Source of the DNA: Streptomyces griseoruber
GTDB taxonomy: Bacteria; Actinomycetota; Actinomycetes; Streptomycetales; Streptomycetaceae
Assembly (NCBI RefSeq): GCF_001514205.1
Contig: NZ_KQ948794.1
Location: 1 to 48,005 of the forward strand
DNA length: 48,005 nucleotides
Direction: 5' to 3'
Shown here piece by piece: positions 10,801 through 17,480 of this stretch. Every line of letters begins with the position of its first letter. Position 1 is the first letter of the stretch. A model generated the notes under the pieces. It had not been told where the DNA came from. It did not search any database and saw nothing but the letters and a program-made list of their open reading frames with translations. The position numbers and the translations under genes were made by a program.

Positions 10801-11260
10801 CCGTACGCTGCTCGACCTCGTCCGCCGCGGCACCGCGCTGGTCTTCGGGCACTCCGGAGCCGACGACGTGGACCCGGAGCAGTCGTTCAAGGACATCGGC
10901 ATCGACTCGCTCACCGCGGTCGAACTGCGCAACCACGTGACGGCGGCCACCGGCCTTCAGGTGCCTCCGACCGTGCTGTTCGACTGCCCCACCCCGGCAG
11001 CCCTCGCCGCCCGGCTGGACGAGGAGGCGGCCGCCGAGCTGTCCGGAGTACCCGAACTCCACCGGGAACTGGACCGGTTGGAGGCCCTGCTCGCCATGCT
11101 GCCCGGCGGGGCCACGGAACACGAGGAGATCCACGCCCGGCTGCGCGCCCTCACCGGCTCCCGGGACCGGCCGGCGGACCGCACGGCGGACACCGACCTC
11201 GCATCCGCCACCGCCGAGGAGATCTTCGACCTGCTGGACGCCGAACTGGAGTCGTCGTGA
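1865..11260 (+). CDS. Type I modular PKS, two modules: KS-AT-DH-KR-ACP and KS-AT-DH-ACP
   Basis: A 3131-aa two-module subunit. The N-terminal coiled coil (LLEYLKRMTADLRQANQRL) is a docking helix. Module A: KS (Cys210, HGTGT, NIGH), AT, DH (HAVAGTVLLP with His970; Asp1132 in HPALLDSALH), KR (TGGTGTLG from 1394, Tyr1537, LAD keeping the B-type Asp), ACP (Ser1701). Module B: KS (Cys1935), AT (GHSIG Ser2383, HAFH 2483-2486, the malonyl-CoA signature), DH (His2702, Asp2866), then directly ACP (Ser3015). No KR is present in module B. The module A AT is aberrant: TFQGSQ (F571), GGSNG around Ser660 instead of GHSxG, and RAFH (760-763). The two KS coding regions are nearly identical over long stretches. 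The start is ATG 1865; ATG 1877 is an in-frame alternative, and AAAGG at 1858-1862 is a weak guide. The 3' end overlaps the next gene by 4 nt (GTGA). Confidence 0.96.
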   Translation: MDKPMAEQAKLLEYLKRMTADLRQANQRLSDVDEKAHEPIAIVGMGCRFPGGVGSPEELWRLVAAGSDAVSGFPTDRGWDVEDLYDADPGVRGKVYTREGGFLHEAAEFDAGFFGISPREALAMDPQQRLLLETSWEAMERAGIDPASLRGSRTGVYMGLMYHDYAVHTSGVPEDLEGHLGTGTAGSIAAGRIAYTFGFEGPTLTVDTACSSSLVALHLAVQALRRGECGMALAGGVTVMSSPAAFLDFSRQRGLSPDGRCKAFDERADGTGFGEGAGVLLVERLSDAVRLGHPVLAVVRGSAVNQDGASNGLTAPNGPSQQRVIRQALADARLSAADVDAVEAHGTGTRLGDPIEAQALIATYGQERSGELPLFLGSLKSNIGHAQAAAGVGGVIKMVMALRHGVLPKTLHVDAPTSHVDWSAGAVELLTEQRAWPELDRPRRAAVSSFGLSGTNAHVILEQVTAPEPEAVSREPHGPLPWVLSGRTETALRAQAERLHAFVTERPDLDLVDAAYSLLRRRTGAEHRAVVLAQDRAELLAGLTALAAAEPAASVVRGVRGDGGLAFLFTFQGSQRLGMGRELYDAFPVFAAAFDEVCAALDRHLDRPVKEIVFAPEDTPEAASLAQAAYGHPAVFALEVALYRLIEHWGIRPDVVFGGSNGDSAVLHVTGMLSLADAAAFVTTRGRLLQQTPPGGTMVAIEASEDEVCASLRGRTGTVDVALVNGPRQVVISGDEDLVAQIGDEWQSAGRRTHRMSFGRAFHSAHMEPVVDRFVTAVRALELHPPRIPVINCLDGRHADPAELRSPEYWGRHVRGAVRFLDGMRTLEADGVRTYLELGPVAMQSLMGRECLAEDSDAALLPTLREGRPEPVSLLTALAHLYVRGVDVDADAFFGHLGPRRVELPTYAFERAHYWLADSPAATAAARPADLGLGAADHRLLGAAVSVAGADELLLTGRLSLRTHPWLADHAVAGTVLLPGTAFIDLALHAADLSGCRLIEQLTLQSPLVLPEQGGIQVQLAVGTADGAGRRELTVFARPDDFADRPWTRHATGTLAAGTADPGFDLAQWPPQGARPVPVDTLYDTLATAGLDYGPAFRGVRAAWRRGTEVFAEVALTEETPDGYGVHPALLDSALHTWSLAGPDASGGPQLPFHWSGVRLFATGADTLRVRLSPAGADALALAVADPTGRPVASVDSLTVRTVTADALRASSTADALYRLDWIPADAAEPLAPGSWAGVGSAADDHHPSLAALAAAVDAGAAVPDVVVVREQPALDTLHDAVHRTLRLLRAWLADERFAAARLVLVTSGATGERVTSPSGAALHGLVRSAQTEHPGRFVLVDTDRPQEPLTAAVLGTEPQFLVRDGVWSVARLARARASADASTFRSDGTVLVTGGTGTLGAVVARHLVAAHGVRHLVLTSRRGPAAEGAEALAAELGALGATVSVVACDAADRSALADVLARIPAEHPLTGVVHAAGVLADRLVESLTPEQADAVLRPKADAALHLHELTRELDLTHFVLFSSAAGVFGGAGQGAYAAANAFLDGLAAHRRANGQPALSLAWGLWAERSGITGHLAEADLARIERAGFAPITAEEGLALFDDCLAADRAALLPMRLDTAPRPGREVPPLLSGLVRPPRPAARTAAAPAATLRDRLLALPAAERDGMLLDVVRSHAATVLGHATADAVGAEHTFRDLGVDSLSAVELRNALSPLTGLTLPPTLVFDYPTPAALAAHLRRELLAESTDTTETGPAESVAGAADEPIAIVGMGCRFPGGVGSPEELWRLVSTGSDGISGFPTDRGWDLDDLYDPDPGVRGKVYTREGGFLHEAAEFDAGFFGISPREALAMDPQQRLLLETSWEAMERAGIDPASLRGSRTGVYMGLMNRDYLTRLRTIPEELEAFRGTGTAGSVAAGRLSYTYGLEGPAVTVDTACSSSLVTLHLAVQALRRGECGMALAGGVTVMSSPAAFLDFSRQRGLSPDGRCKAFADGADGTGWAEGVGVLVVERLSDAVRLGHPVLAVVRGSAVNQDGASNGLTAPNGPSQQRVIRQALADAGLSAADVDAVEAHGTGTRLGDPIEAQALLATYGQERTGEQPLFLGSLKSNIGHAQAAAGVGGVIKTVMALRHGILPRTLHVDEPTSHVDWSAGSVELLTEQRAWPELDRPRRAAVSSFGLSGTNAHVILEQAPEAEDVPVAESGPIPWVVSGRTGTALRAQAERLHAFVTERPGLDLGAAAYALLTTRTTFDHRAVVVAEDRDALLGGLAAVAAGEPAAGVARGRQHSGRLAVLFTGQGSQRPGMGRELYDAFPVFAAAFDEACAELDRHLDRPLKEIVFAPEDSPEAALIHRTGFTQPAVFALEVALYRLIEHWGIRPDAVAGHSIGELAAAHVIGLFPLPDAAALVAARGRLMQELPAGGAMVAVQATEPDVLELIGDMADRVGVAAVNGPSAVVLSGAAEAVLDLAGQLRALGRKTKRLEVSHAFHSPLMEPMLDGFAEVARGLRSAPVTTAFFSTLTGGPVTAEDLGNPEYWVRHVRQAVRFHDVVGALRADGVTTFLELGPDGVLSAMGPNCLPTDAEAATFVPSLRAGTAEPQSLTKAVVHLHAHGVPVDWPAFCGTPVDWSAAFDGPRAPRTELPTYAFQRQRYWLDAPPAQPEDLGAAGLVPADHPLLGAAIELPDSDALLFSGRLAAHTQPWLAHHTLAGTPVLPASAVVDMVLRAGDETGCALVEELVLETPLVVPDQGGTQLRLTVTPSGEGRAVQLHSRPEGTSGSGGWVRHAHGTLRPAGPVPDAGLAVWPPDGAVPAAAEDLYERLARAGLDHGPAFRAVRAVWRRDTELYAELALAPAEAQEAGRYGVHPVLLDGALHALGLTDTAGELPMSWSGVSVHATGATAARVHVAPAAPGAVSLLLTDPTGLPVASADSVGLRPAPAGLPRPTVERPAPAARPARRTVAAEPVVAPGARDRLLAQSPDERARTLLDLVRRGTALVFGHSGADDVDPEQSFKDIGIDSLTAVELRNHVTAATGLQVPPTVLFDCPTPAALAARLDEEAAAELSGVPELHRELDRLEALLAMLPGGATEHEEIHARLRALTGSRDRPADRTADTDLASATAEEIFDLLDAELESS
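2129..2347 (+). repeat. KS-encoding long direct repeat, copy 1
   Basis: This 219-bp stretch in the first KS of the two-module PKS matches 7304-7522 in the second KS with only two differences seen by eye (cggctgctg/cggttgctg and ccgcacc/ccgtacc). The offset of 5175 bp is a multiple of three. Flanking KS sequence also matches in further blocks, e.g. around 2476-2660 and 2990-3060, while the AT regions diverge. This suggests module duplication or recent gene conversion, or homologous recombination between modules. Confidence 0.9.
7304..7522 (+). repeat. KS-encoding long direct repeat, copy 2
   Basis: Second copy of the repeat at 2129-2347, in the same reading frame, within the KS of module B of the same gene. 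Homologous recombination between the copies would delete exactly one module (5175 bp) and leave an in-frame fusion. Confidence 0.9.
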
Positions 11261-14200
11261 GCACGCAACCCGTGACCAACGAGGCGAAGTACCTCGACTA
11301 CCTCAAGCGCGCGACGGCCGACCTGCGCGAGGCCCGCCGACAGGTGCGCGAGCTGACCGACCGGCAGCACGAACCGGTGGCGATCATCGGCATGAGCTGC
11401 CGCTACCCCGGAGGTGTCGCCGACCCCGACGGCCTGTGGGAGCTGGTGTCGGAGGGACGGGACGCCATCTCCGGGTTCCCGGACAACCGCGGCTGGCCCG
11501 AGGACAAGGCGGGCCACGGCGGATTCCTGCACCACGCGGACGAGTTCGACGCCGACTTCTTCGGCATCTCGCCGCGCGAGGCCCTGGCCATGGACCCCCA
11601 GCAGCGGCTCCTGCTGGAAGCGGCCTGGGAGGCGTTCGAGGCGGCCGGCCTGGACCCGTCCGCGGCCCGCGGCGAGCAGGTGGGTGTCTTCACCGGCCTC
11701 AACCTGCACGACTACGCGACCCGGGCCGAGGCCGTCCCCGCCGAGGCCATGGGCTACCTCAGCACCGGCAACGCGGGCAGCGTCGCCTCCGGGCGGATCG
11801 CCTACTTCCTCGGTCTGGAGGGCCCGGCCGTCACGATCGACACGGCCTGCTCCTCCTCCCTGGTGGCCCTGCACCTGGCGGCACAGGCACTGCGGCGCGG
11901 GGAGTGCGGCATGGCCCTGGCCGGCGGTGCGACGATCATGAGCTCCCCGGGCGCCTTCGCGGACTTCGGTGCCCAGGGTGGTCTGGCCGCGGACGGCCGG
12001 TGCAAGTCCTTCGCCGCCTCGGCCGACGGCACGGCCTGGGGAGAGGGGGTGGGGCTGCTCCTGGTGGAGCGGCTGTCCGACGCGCGGCGACTCGGACACC
12101 CGGTGCTGGCCGTGCTGCGTGGCTCGGCCGTCAACCAGGACGGCGCCAGCAACGGCCTGACCGCGCCCAGCGGCCGCGCCCAGCGCCAGGTGATCCGGCA
12201 GGCCCTCGCGGACGCCCGGCTGAACCCGGCGGACGTCGACGTGGTCGAGGCGCACGGCACCGGTACCCGGCTCGGCGACCCCATCGAGGCCCAGGCCCTG
12301 CTCGCCACGTACGGCCAGAACCGCCCGGCGGGCAGCCCGCTCCGGCTGGGCTCCCTCAAGTCGAACATCGGGCACACCATGGCGGCGGCCGGCGTGGGCG
12401 GCGTGATCAAGATGGTGCAGGCCATGCGCCACGAAACGCTGCCGAAGACGCTGCACGTGGACGCGCCGTCACCGCAGATCGACTGGTCGGCGGGCTCCGT
12501 CGCCCTGCTGACCGAGGCACACCCCTGGCCCGCGACGGACCGTCCCCGCCGCGCGGCGGTCTCCTCCTTCGGCATGAGCGGCACCAACGCCCACGTCATC
12601 CTCGAAGAACCCGAGGAACAGCCCGAGGAACAGCCCGAGGAACAACCCGAGGAACAGCCTGGGAAACAGCCGGAGGAGCACACCGCGGAACGGACCTCCG
12701 GCCCCCTGCCCTGGATGCTCTCCGCCCGCACTCCGCGGGCACTGCGCGCCCAGGCAGCCCGGCTGCACACGCACCTGCTCGCCCACCCGCGGCAGTCCGA
12801 TGCCGACGTGGCCTGGTCCCTGGCCACCGGCCGTGCCGCACTGGACTACCGCGCGGTCGTGGTCGCCGACGGCCGCGATGACCTGCTGGACCGGCTCGGA
12901 GCCCTGGCGGACGGCCGGGACGCCCCGCACACGGTCCGTGGCACGGCCGCCGCCCGGACGGCCGGCCGCACCGCCTTCGTCTTCCCCGGCCAGGGCTCCC
13001 AGTGGCGCGGCATGGCCACCGGACTGGCCGCCTCCTCCGCCGTGTTCCGGGACCGCCTCACCGCCTGTGAGGAGGCGCTCGCACCCCACGTCGACTGGTC
13101 GCTGACCCGGGTACTGCGCGGCGACCCCGACGCGCCCTCCCTCGACCGGGTGGACGTGGTCCAGCCGGCCCTGTTCGCCGTCATGGTGTCGCTCGCCGCC
13201 CTGTGGGGGTCGTACGGCATCGAGCCGGACGCCGTCGCCGGCCACTCGCAGGGGGAGATCGCGGCCGCCTGTGTGTCCGGCGCCCTCTCGCTGGAGGACG
13301 CCGCACTGGTGGTGGCCCTGCGCAGTCAGGTACTGACACGACTGGCCGGCCGCGGCGGCATGGTGTCGGTCGCCCTGCCGGCCGACCGGGTGGCGCCCCT
13401 GCTCGCTCCCTGGGCGGACCGGATCGCGGTCGCCGCGGTCAACGGACCGAACGCGACGGTGGTGGCCGGTGACGCCGATGCCCTGGACGCCTTCCTGGCC
13501 CGGAGCGAGGCCGACGGGCTGCGGGCACGCCGGGTCCCGGTGGACTACGCCTCCCACTCGCCGCACGTCGAGACCGTCCGGGAGGAGCTGCTGACGCGGC
13601 TGGCGGCCGTCACGCCGAAGCCCGCCGAGGTGCCGTTCTACTCGGCGGTCACCGGCACACCGCTCTCCGGGACGGAGCTGGACGCCGACTACTGGTACCG
13701 CAACCTGCGCCGGACGGTGCGCTTCGACGACACCGTGCGGGTGCTGATCCAGGACGGCTTCCGGTACTTCGTCGAGGCGAGCCCGCACCCCGTGCTCGTC
13801 GGCGCCGTCGAGGAGACCGCCGAGACCACCGAGGCCGCGCGCGCCGTCACGGTGACCGGCTCGCTGCTGCGCGACGAGGGCCACCCCGCCCGTTTCCTCC
13901 AGTCGGCCGGCGAACTGTACGTCCGGGGCGCCGCCGTGGACTGGACCGCCGCGCTGCCGCCCGCCCGCCGCGTCGAACTGCCGCGCTACGCCTTCCAGCG
14001 GCGTGCGTTCTGGCTGGCGTCCACGCCCGCCGCGACCCTCCCCGCGGCCGCCGGGCCCGCGCCCGCCGCCGAGGAGGACACCGGGACGCTGCGACGGACC
14101 CTGGCCGGCATCGCCGACGACGCGCAGCGGGCCGCCGCCCTCGCCGAGCATGTCCGCGCGGCCGCCGCCGCCGTCCTGGGCCACGCCGCGCCCCAGGACG

Positions 14201-15201
14201 TCGACCCCGACCGGTCCTTCGCCGAGCTCGGATTCGAGTCCCTGACGGCCCTGCACCTGCGCAACCGGCTGCGCGACTCCACCGGGCTGTCCCTGCCCGC
14301 GACCCTCGTCTTCGACCATCCGACGGTCACCGCGCTGACCGCACACCTGTCGGAGCGACTCGGGCAGGCGCCCGGCGATTCCCCCGGCGACCCGCTGACC
14401 GGCCTGTTCCGGCAGGCGTACCGCACCGGTCGGCTCACGGAGGGCTTCCAGCTGCTGACCGCCGCCGCGGCGCTGCGGCCGGACTTCGCCACGCGCGCCG
14501 AGGCGGACCGCCGGCCCACGCCGGTGCGCATCACCGCCGGCACCGGCGACCTCGCCGTACTGTGCTTCCCCTCGCTCAGCGCCGTCTCGGGACCGCAGGA
14601 GTATCTGCGGCTCGGTGCGGCGCTCGGCGCCGCGGGCGAGGTCTGGGCCCTGCCCCATCCCGGCTTCGCGGCCGGCGAGCCGCTGCCCCGCTCGGCCGAG
14701 GCGCTGATCGGCGCCCAGGCGGAGACCGCCGTCGAGCTCGCGGCCGGCCGCCCGATCGTGCTGCTCGGCCGTTCCTCCGGCGGCTGGATCGCCCACGCCG
14801 TGGCCGAGCACCTGGCCGCGCACGGCACCCCGGCCGCCGCCGTCGTCCTGGCCGACACCTTCTCCCGGACCGCGGACGGCTCCAGCACCCGGCTGATGGT
14901 CTCGCAGCTGCTGGAGAACGAGGAGGCCGCCGAACTCCTCGACGACCAGCGGCTGGTGGCGATGGGCGGCTACTTCCGGGTCTTCGCGGACTGGACCCCG
15001 CGGGCCCTGCGGACCCCCGTACTGCTGCTGCGCGCCACCGACGAGGTCCCCGGAGCGGCCCCCGGCGAGCGCGGGGCCGGCTGGGAGCACGCCCACCATG
15101 TGGTCGACGTACCCGGAGACCACTTCTCGATGCTCGACGCACACCATCGGACCACCGCCGACGCCGTGGCGTCCTGGCTGCGCACGGAGGTACGGGGATG
15201 A
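11257..15201 (+). CDS. Type I PKS terminal module: KS-AT-ACP-TE
   Basis: A 1314-aa final subunit. The GTG start at 11257 overlaps the stop of the upstream PKS (GTGA) and gives a normal N-terminal docking helix (EAKYLDYLKRATADLREARR). Domains in order: KS (Cys198), AT (GHSQG with Ser664, YASH at 764-767, the methylmalonyl-CoA signature), ACP, TE. No KR, DH or ER is present, so the incoming beta-keto group should be kept. The ACP attachment motif is GFESL rather than GFDSL (Ser995). The thioesterase has GRSSG (Ser1173) instead of GHSxG, a candidate Asp in LADTFSR and His1289 in GDHFSML, so the catalytic triad looks intact. A run of EEQP repeats lies between KS and AT. The TE should release the chain by cyclisation or hydrolysis. 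Confidence 0.95.
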   Translation: MSTQPVTNEAKYLDYLKRATADLREARRQVRELTDRQHEPVAIIGMSCRYPGGVADPDGLWELVSEGRDAISGFPDNRGWPEDKAGHGGFLHHADEFDADFFGISPREALAMDPQQRLLLEAAWEAFEAAGLDPSAARGEQVGVFTGLNLHDYATRAEAVPAEAMGYLSTGNAGSVASGRIAYFLGLEGPAVTIDTACSSSLVALHLAAQALRRGECGMALAGGATIMSSPGAFADFGAQGGLAADGRCKSFAASADGTAWGEGVGLLLVERLSDARRLGHPVLAVLRGSAVNQDGASNGLTAPSGRAQRQVIRQALADARLNPADVDVVEAHGTGTRLGDPIEAQALLATYGQNRPAGSPLRLGSLKSNIGHTMAAAGVGGVIKMVQAMRHETLPKTLHVDAPSPQIDWSAGSVALLTEAHPWPATDRPRRAAVSSFGMSGTNAHVILEEPEEQPEEQPEEQPEEQPGKQPEEHTAERTSGPLPWMLSARTPRALRAQAARLHTHLLAHPRQSDADVAWSLATGRAALDYRAVVVADGRDDLLDRLGALADGRDAPHTVRGTAAARTAGRTAFVFPGQGSQWRGMATGLAASSAVFRDRLTACEEALAPHVDWSLTRVLRGDPDAPSLDRVDVVQPALFAVMVSLAALWGSYGIEPDAVAGHSQGEIAAACVSGALSLEDAALVVALRSQVLTRLAGRGGMVSVALPADRVAPLLAPWADRIAVAAVNGPNATVVAGDADALDAFLARSEADGLRARRVPVDYASHSPHVETVREELLTRLAAVTPKPAEVPFYSAVTGTPLSGTELDADYWYRNLRRTVRFDDTVRVLIQDGFRYFVEASPHPVLVGAVEETAETTEAARAVTVTGSLLRDEGHPARFLQSAGELYVRGAAVDWTAALPPARRVELPRYAFQRRAFWLASTPAATLPAAAGPAPAAEEDTGTLRRTLAGIADDAQRAAALAEHVRAAAAAVLGHAAPQDVDPDRSFAELGFESLTALHLRNRLRDSTGLSLPATLVFDHPTVTALTAHLSERLGQAPGDSPGDPLTGLFRQAYRTGRLTEGFQLLTAAAALRPDFATRAEADRRPTPVRITAGTGDLAVLCFPSLSAVSGPQEYLRLGAALGAAGEVWALPHPGFAAGEPLPRSAEALIGAQAETAVELAAGRPIVLLGRSSGGWIAHAVAEHLAAHGTPAAAVVLADTFSRTADGSSTRLMVSQLLENEEAAELLDDQRLVAMGGYFRVFADWTPRALRTPVLLLRATDEVPGAAPGERGAGWEHAHHVVDVPGDHFSMLDAHHRTTADAVASWLRTEVRG
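12610..12681 (+). repeat. 12-bp coding minisatellite, EEQP repeats in KS-AT linker
   Basis: Six tandem 12-bp units of the type CCCGAGGAACAG: units 1, 2 and 4 are identical, unit 3 differs by one base, and units 5 and 6 are degenerate. They encode PEEQ repeats in the linker after the KS of the terminal PKS module. Being a multiple of three, slippage would change linker length without a frameshift. Confidence 0.93.
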
Positions 15202-15959
15202 CCGACACCCTGGCTGTACAAGAGCTCTGGATCCGCCGCTACCACCCGGCACCCGAGGACACCGACGTGTCGCTGGTCTGCTTCCCCCACGCGGGCGGCT
15301 CCGCCAGCTACTTCCGCCCGCTCGCGAGCGCCCTGGCCCCGGTCGCGGAGGTGCTGCCGGTGCAGTACCCGGGCCGGCAGGACCGCCGCGCCGAACCGCC
15401 GATCACCTCGATCCCCCGGCTGGCCGACGAGATCCTCGCCGTGCTGGAGTCGCTTCCACGGCGCCGGCTGGTGCTGTTCGGGCACAGCATGGGCGCCTGT
15501 CTGGCCTTCGAGGTGGCCCGCCGCATCGAACAGCGCTCCGCACTGGAGCTGCTGGGGCTGGTCGCCTCCGGACGCACCGCCCCGCCCACACTGCGCGACC
15601 GCGGGGTCCGCTCGATGGACGACGACGGCGTCATAGCCGAGATCCGCCGCCTGAACGGCACCGACGACCGGCTGCTCCTCGACGACGACGTCATCCGGAT
15701 GATCATGCCGGCGATCCGCGGCGACTACGAGGCGGTGGAGTCGTACCGGTACGAGCCGGGTCCCCGGCTGCGCTGCCCCGTCAGCGTGCTGGTGGGCGAC
15801 GACGATCCGCAGGTCACCCCGGCCGAGGCACAGGGGTGGCGGGACCACACCGAGGGCGGCTTCACCCTGCGCCGCTTCCCCGGCGGCCACTTCTACCTGG
15901 CGGAGCAGAACACCCAGGTGGCCCGGGCGCTCACCGAGGACCTGGCGCGCTTCCGCTGA
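15198..15959 (+). CDS. Type II (editing) thioesterase, PKS-associated
   Basis: A 253-aa alpha/beta hydrolase whose ATG overlaps the stop of the terminal PKS gene (ATGA), so it is translationally coupled to it. Motifs: CFPHAGGSASYFRPLA near the N terminus (oxyanion region), GHSMG with Ser97, and GGHFYL near the C terminus with the catalytic His. Length and motifs fit stand-alone type II thioesterases, which remove aberrant acyl groups from carrier proteins in PKS/NRPS pathways. The coding ORF is open further upstream but that part overlaps the TE domain of the PKS, so the ATG at 15198 is preferred. A second, unrelated copy of this family lies at 28838-29563. Confidence 0.93.
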   Translation: MTDTLAVQELWIRRYHPAPEDTDVSLVCFPHAGGSASYFRPLASALAPVAEVLPVQYPGRQDRRAEPPITSIPRLADEILAVLESLPRRRLVLFGHSMGACLAFEVARRIEQRSALELLGLVASGRTAPPTLRDRGVRSMDDDGVIAEIRRLNGTDDRLLLDDDVIRMIMPAIRGDYEAVESYRYEPGPRLRCPVSVLVGDDDPQVTPAEAQGWRDHTEGGFTLRRFPGGHFYLAEQNTQVARALTEDLARFR

Positions 15960-15960
15960 C

Positions 15961-16002
15961 CGATTCCCCCCGCCGACGCCACCTTCGCCGGCGATTCCCC
16001 CC
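15961..16002 (+). repeat. Short direct repeat CGATTCCCCCC in PKS/exporter gap
   Basis: The 11-mer CGATTCCCCCC occurs at 15961-15971 and 15992-16002, 31 bp apart, in the 63-bp gap between the thioesterase and exporter genes. Between the copies lies a GC-rich stretch (GCCGACGCC/CGCCGGCG). The function is unknown; it could be part of an operator or a weak stem. No other feature is visible in this gap except a weak AGAAAG ribosome-binding site before ATG 16023. Confidence 0.45.
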
Positions 16003-16022
16003 TCAACACAGAAAGAACGTGT

Positions 16023-17453
16023 ATGGCAAACGAACCGGCCACCCCGGCACGACCGTCGTTCGGACTGACCGTCCTGGCCGTGTCCCTGCCGATGTTCATG
16101 GTGGCCCTGGACAACCTGGTGGTCACCAACGCCCTGGCGTCCATCCGACGTGACCTGGGCGCCTCGGTCCAGGGCCTCCAGTGGGTCACCAACAGCTACA
16201 TCCTGGGCTTCGCAAGCCTGCTGCTGGTCGCGGCCGGCCTCGGCGACCGGTACGGACGGCGCAAGGTGTTCGTCTCCGGGCTCTCGCTGTTCGTGCTGTT
16301 CTCGGTCGGCTGCGCGCTGTCCACCTCGACGGCGGCACTCATCACCCTGCGCGCCCTCCAGGGCATGAGCGCGGCCGCGGTACTGCCTCTGTCGCTGACG
16401 ATGCTGACCCTGGCCGTGCCGCCGGAGAAGCGGGGCCTGGCGATCGGAGTCTGGTCCAGCATCAGCAGCCTGGCGGTCGGCGTCGCCCCGCTGATCGGCG
16501 GCGCCGTCACCACCGGCATCGGCTGGCACTGGCTGTTCTGGCTGAACGTCCCGATCGGCCTCATCGCCGTGCCGCTCGTGCTGCGCGTCCACACCGAAAG
16601 CCGCGGCGAAGCGGCCCGACTCGACCTTCTCGGGCTGCTGCTCGGCGCCGCCGGGGTGCTCGCCCTCGTCTGGGCGATCGTGGACAGCAGCGAGTACGGC
16701 TGGACCTCCGCCCGCGTGCTCGGGATGTACATCTCGGCAGCCGTACTGCTGGTGGGCTTCGTCCTGTGGGAGCGCCGGGCCGCCCAGCCGCTGCTGCCGC
16801 TGCGCATCTACCGCAGTCGTGGCTTCACCCTGGCCAACCTCTCTTCCCTGGCCGTGTTCTTCGGCCTGTTCGGCTCGATCTTCTTCCTTGCCCAGTACCT
16901 CCAGGTGGCCCGGCACCACTCGCCGTTCGTGGCCGGTCTGTGGACCCTGCCGTGGGCCGTCATGCCGACGATCTGCGCACCGTACGCGGGCAAGCTCATC
17001 CCCAGGGTCGGCCCCGGCAGGCTGATCGCCGCCGGGCTGGGACTCGCCGCCCTGGGGCTGGCCTGGTGCGCGCTGATCTCCGACCCGGGCACCGCCGACT
17101 GGCAGATGGTGGCGCCGTACATGCTGTGCGGCATCGGCACCGGTCTGATCTTCGCGCCGAGCGCCGTGGTGGTGGTGAGCTCGGTCCAGCCGCAGGACAT
17201 CGGCAAGGCGTCCGGCACCAACGCGACCGTCCGCGAGATCGGCAGTGCCCTGGGCATCGCCGTCCTCACCACCGTCTTCACCGGCCGGGGCGGAACCTAC
17301 CTCTCGCCGGCGGCCTTCACCGACGCGATGATCCCCGGTCTGTGGATCTGCGTCGCGGTCCTGCTGGCCGGCGCCGCGGTGGCCCTCGGCATCCCCGCGC
17401 TCGCACCGCCCGCCCCCGCCCCCGCCGCCGCCAGGCAGCCGGCTCTCGACTGA
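16023..17453 (+). CDS. MFS exporter, DHA2 (14-TM) family
   Basis: A 476-aa integral membrane protein of the drug:H+ antiporter-2 type. The N terminus has LDNLVVTNALASIRRDLG followed by LQWVTNSYILGFA, which is the characteristic DHA2 motif (xxLDxTVVNVALP / WVxxxYxL). GDRYGRRKVF is MFS motif A between TM2 and TM3, and TM5 carries a motif-C-like PLIGGAVTTGIGW. Hydrophobic segments continue to the C terminus, enough for about 14 helices. Placed between the type II thioesterase and a P450, it is most likely the self-resistance or export pump for the cluster product. The transported substrate cannot be read from the sequence. Confidence 0.93.
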   Translation: MANEPATPARPSFGLTVLAVSLPMFMVALDNLVVTNALASIRRDLGASVQGLQWVTNSYILGFASLLLVAAGLGDRYGRRKVFVSGLSLFVLFSVGCALSTSTAALITLRALQGMSAAAVLPLSLTMLTLAVPPEKRGLAIGVWSSISSLAVGVAPLIGGAVTTGIGWHWLFWLNVPIGLIAVPLVLRVHTESRGEAARLDLLGLLLGAAGVLALVWAIVDSSEYGWTSARVLGMYISAAVLLVGFVLWERRAAQPLLPLRIYRSRGFTLANLSSLAVFFGLFGSIFFLAQYLQVARHHSPFVAGLWTLPWAVMPTICAPYAGKLIPRVGPGRLIAAGLGLAALGLAWCALISDPGTADWQMVAPYMLCGIGTGLIFAPSAVVVVSSVQPQDIGKASGTNATVREIGSALGIAVLTTVFTGRGGTYLSPAAFTDAMIPGLWICVAVLLAGAAVALGIPALAPPAPAPAAARQPALD

Positions 17454-17480
17454 CACCCCTTCCACAAGGAGCGCACACAC

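Noticed and set aside
9955..11256. Upstream extension of the terminal PKS frame
   Set aside because: The frame is open upstream but the extra sequence is Arg/Pro-rich and overlaps DH-ACP coding of the previous gene. The GTG at 11257 gives a standard docking helix.
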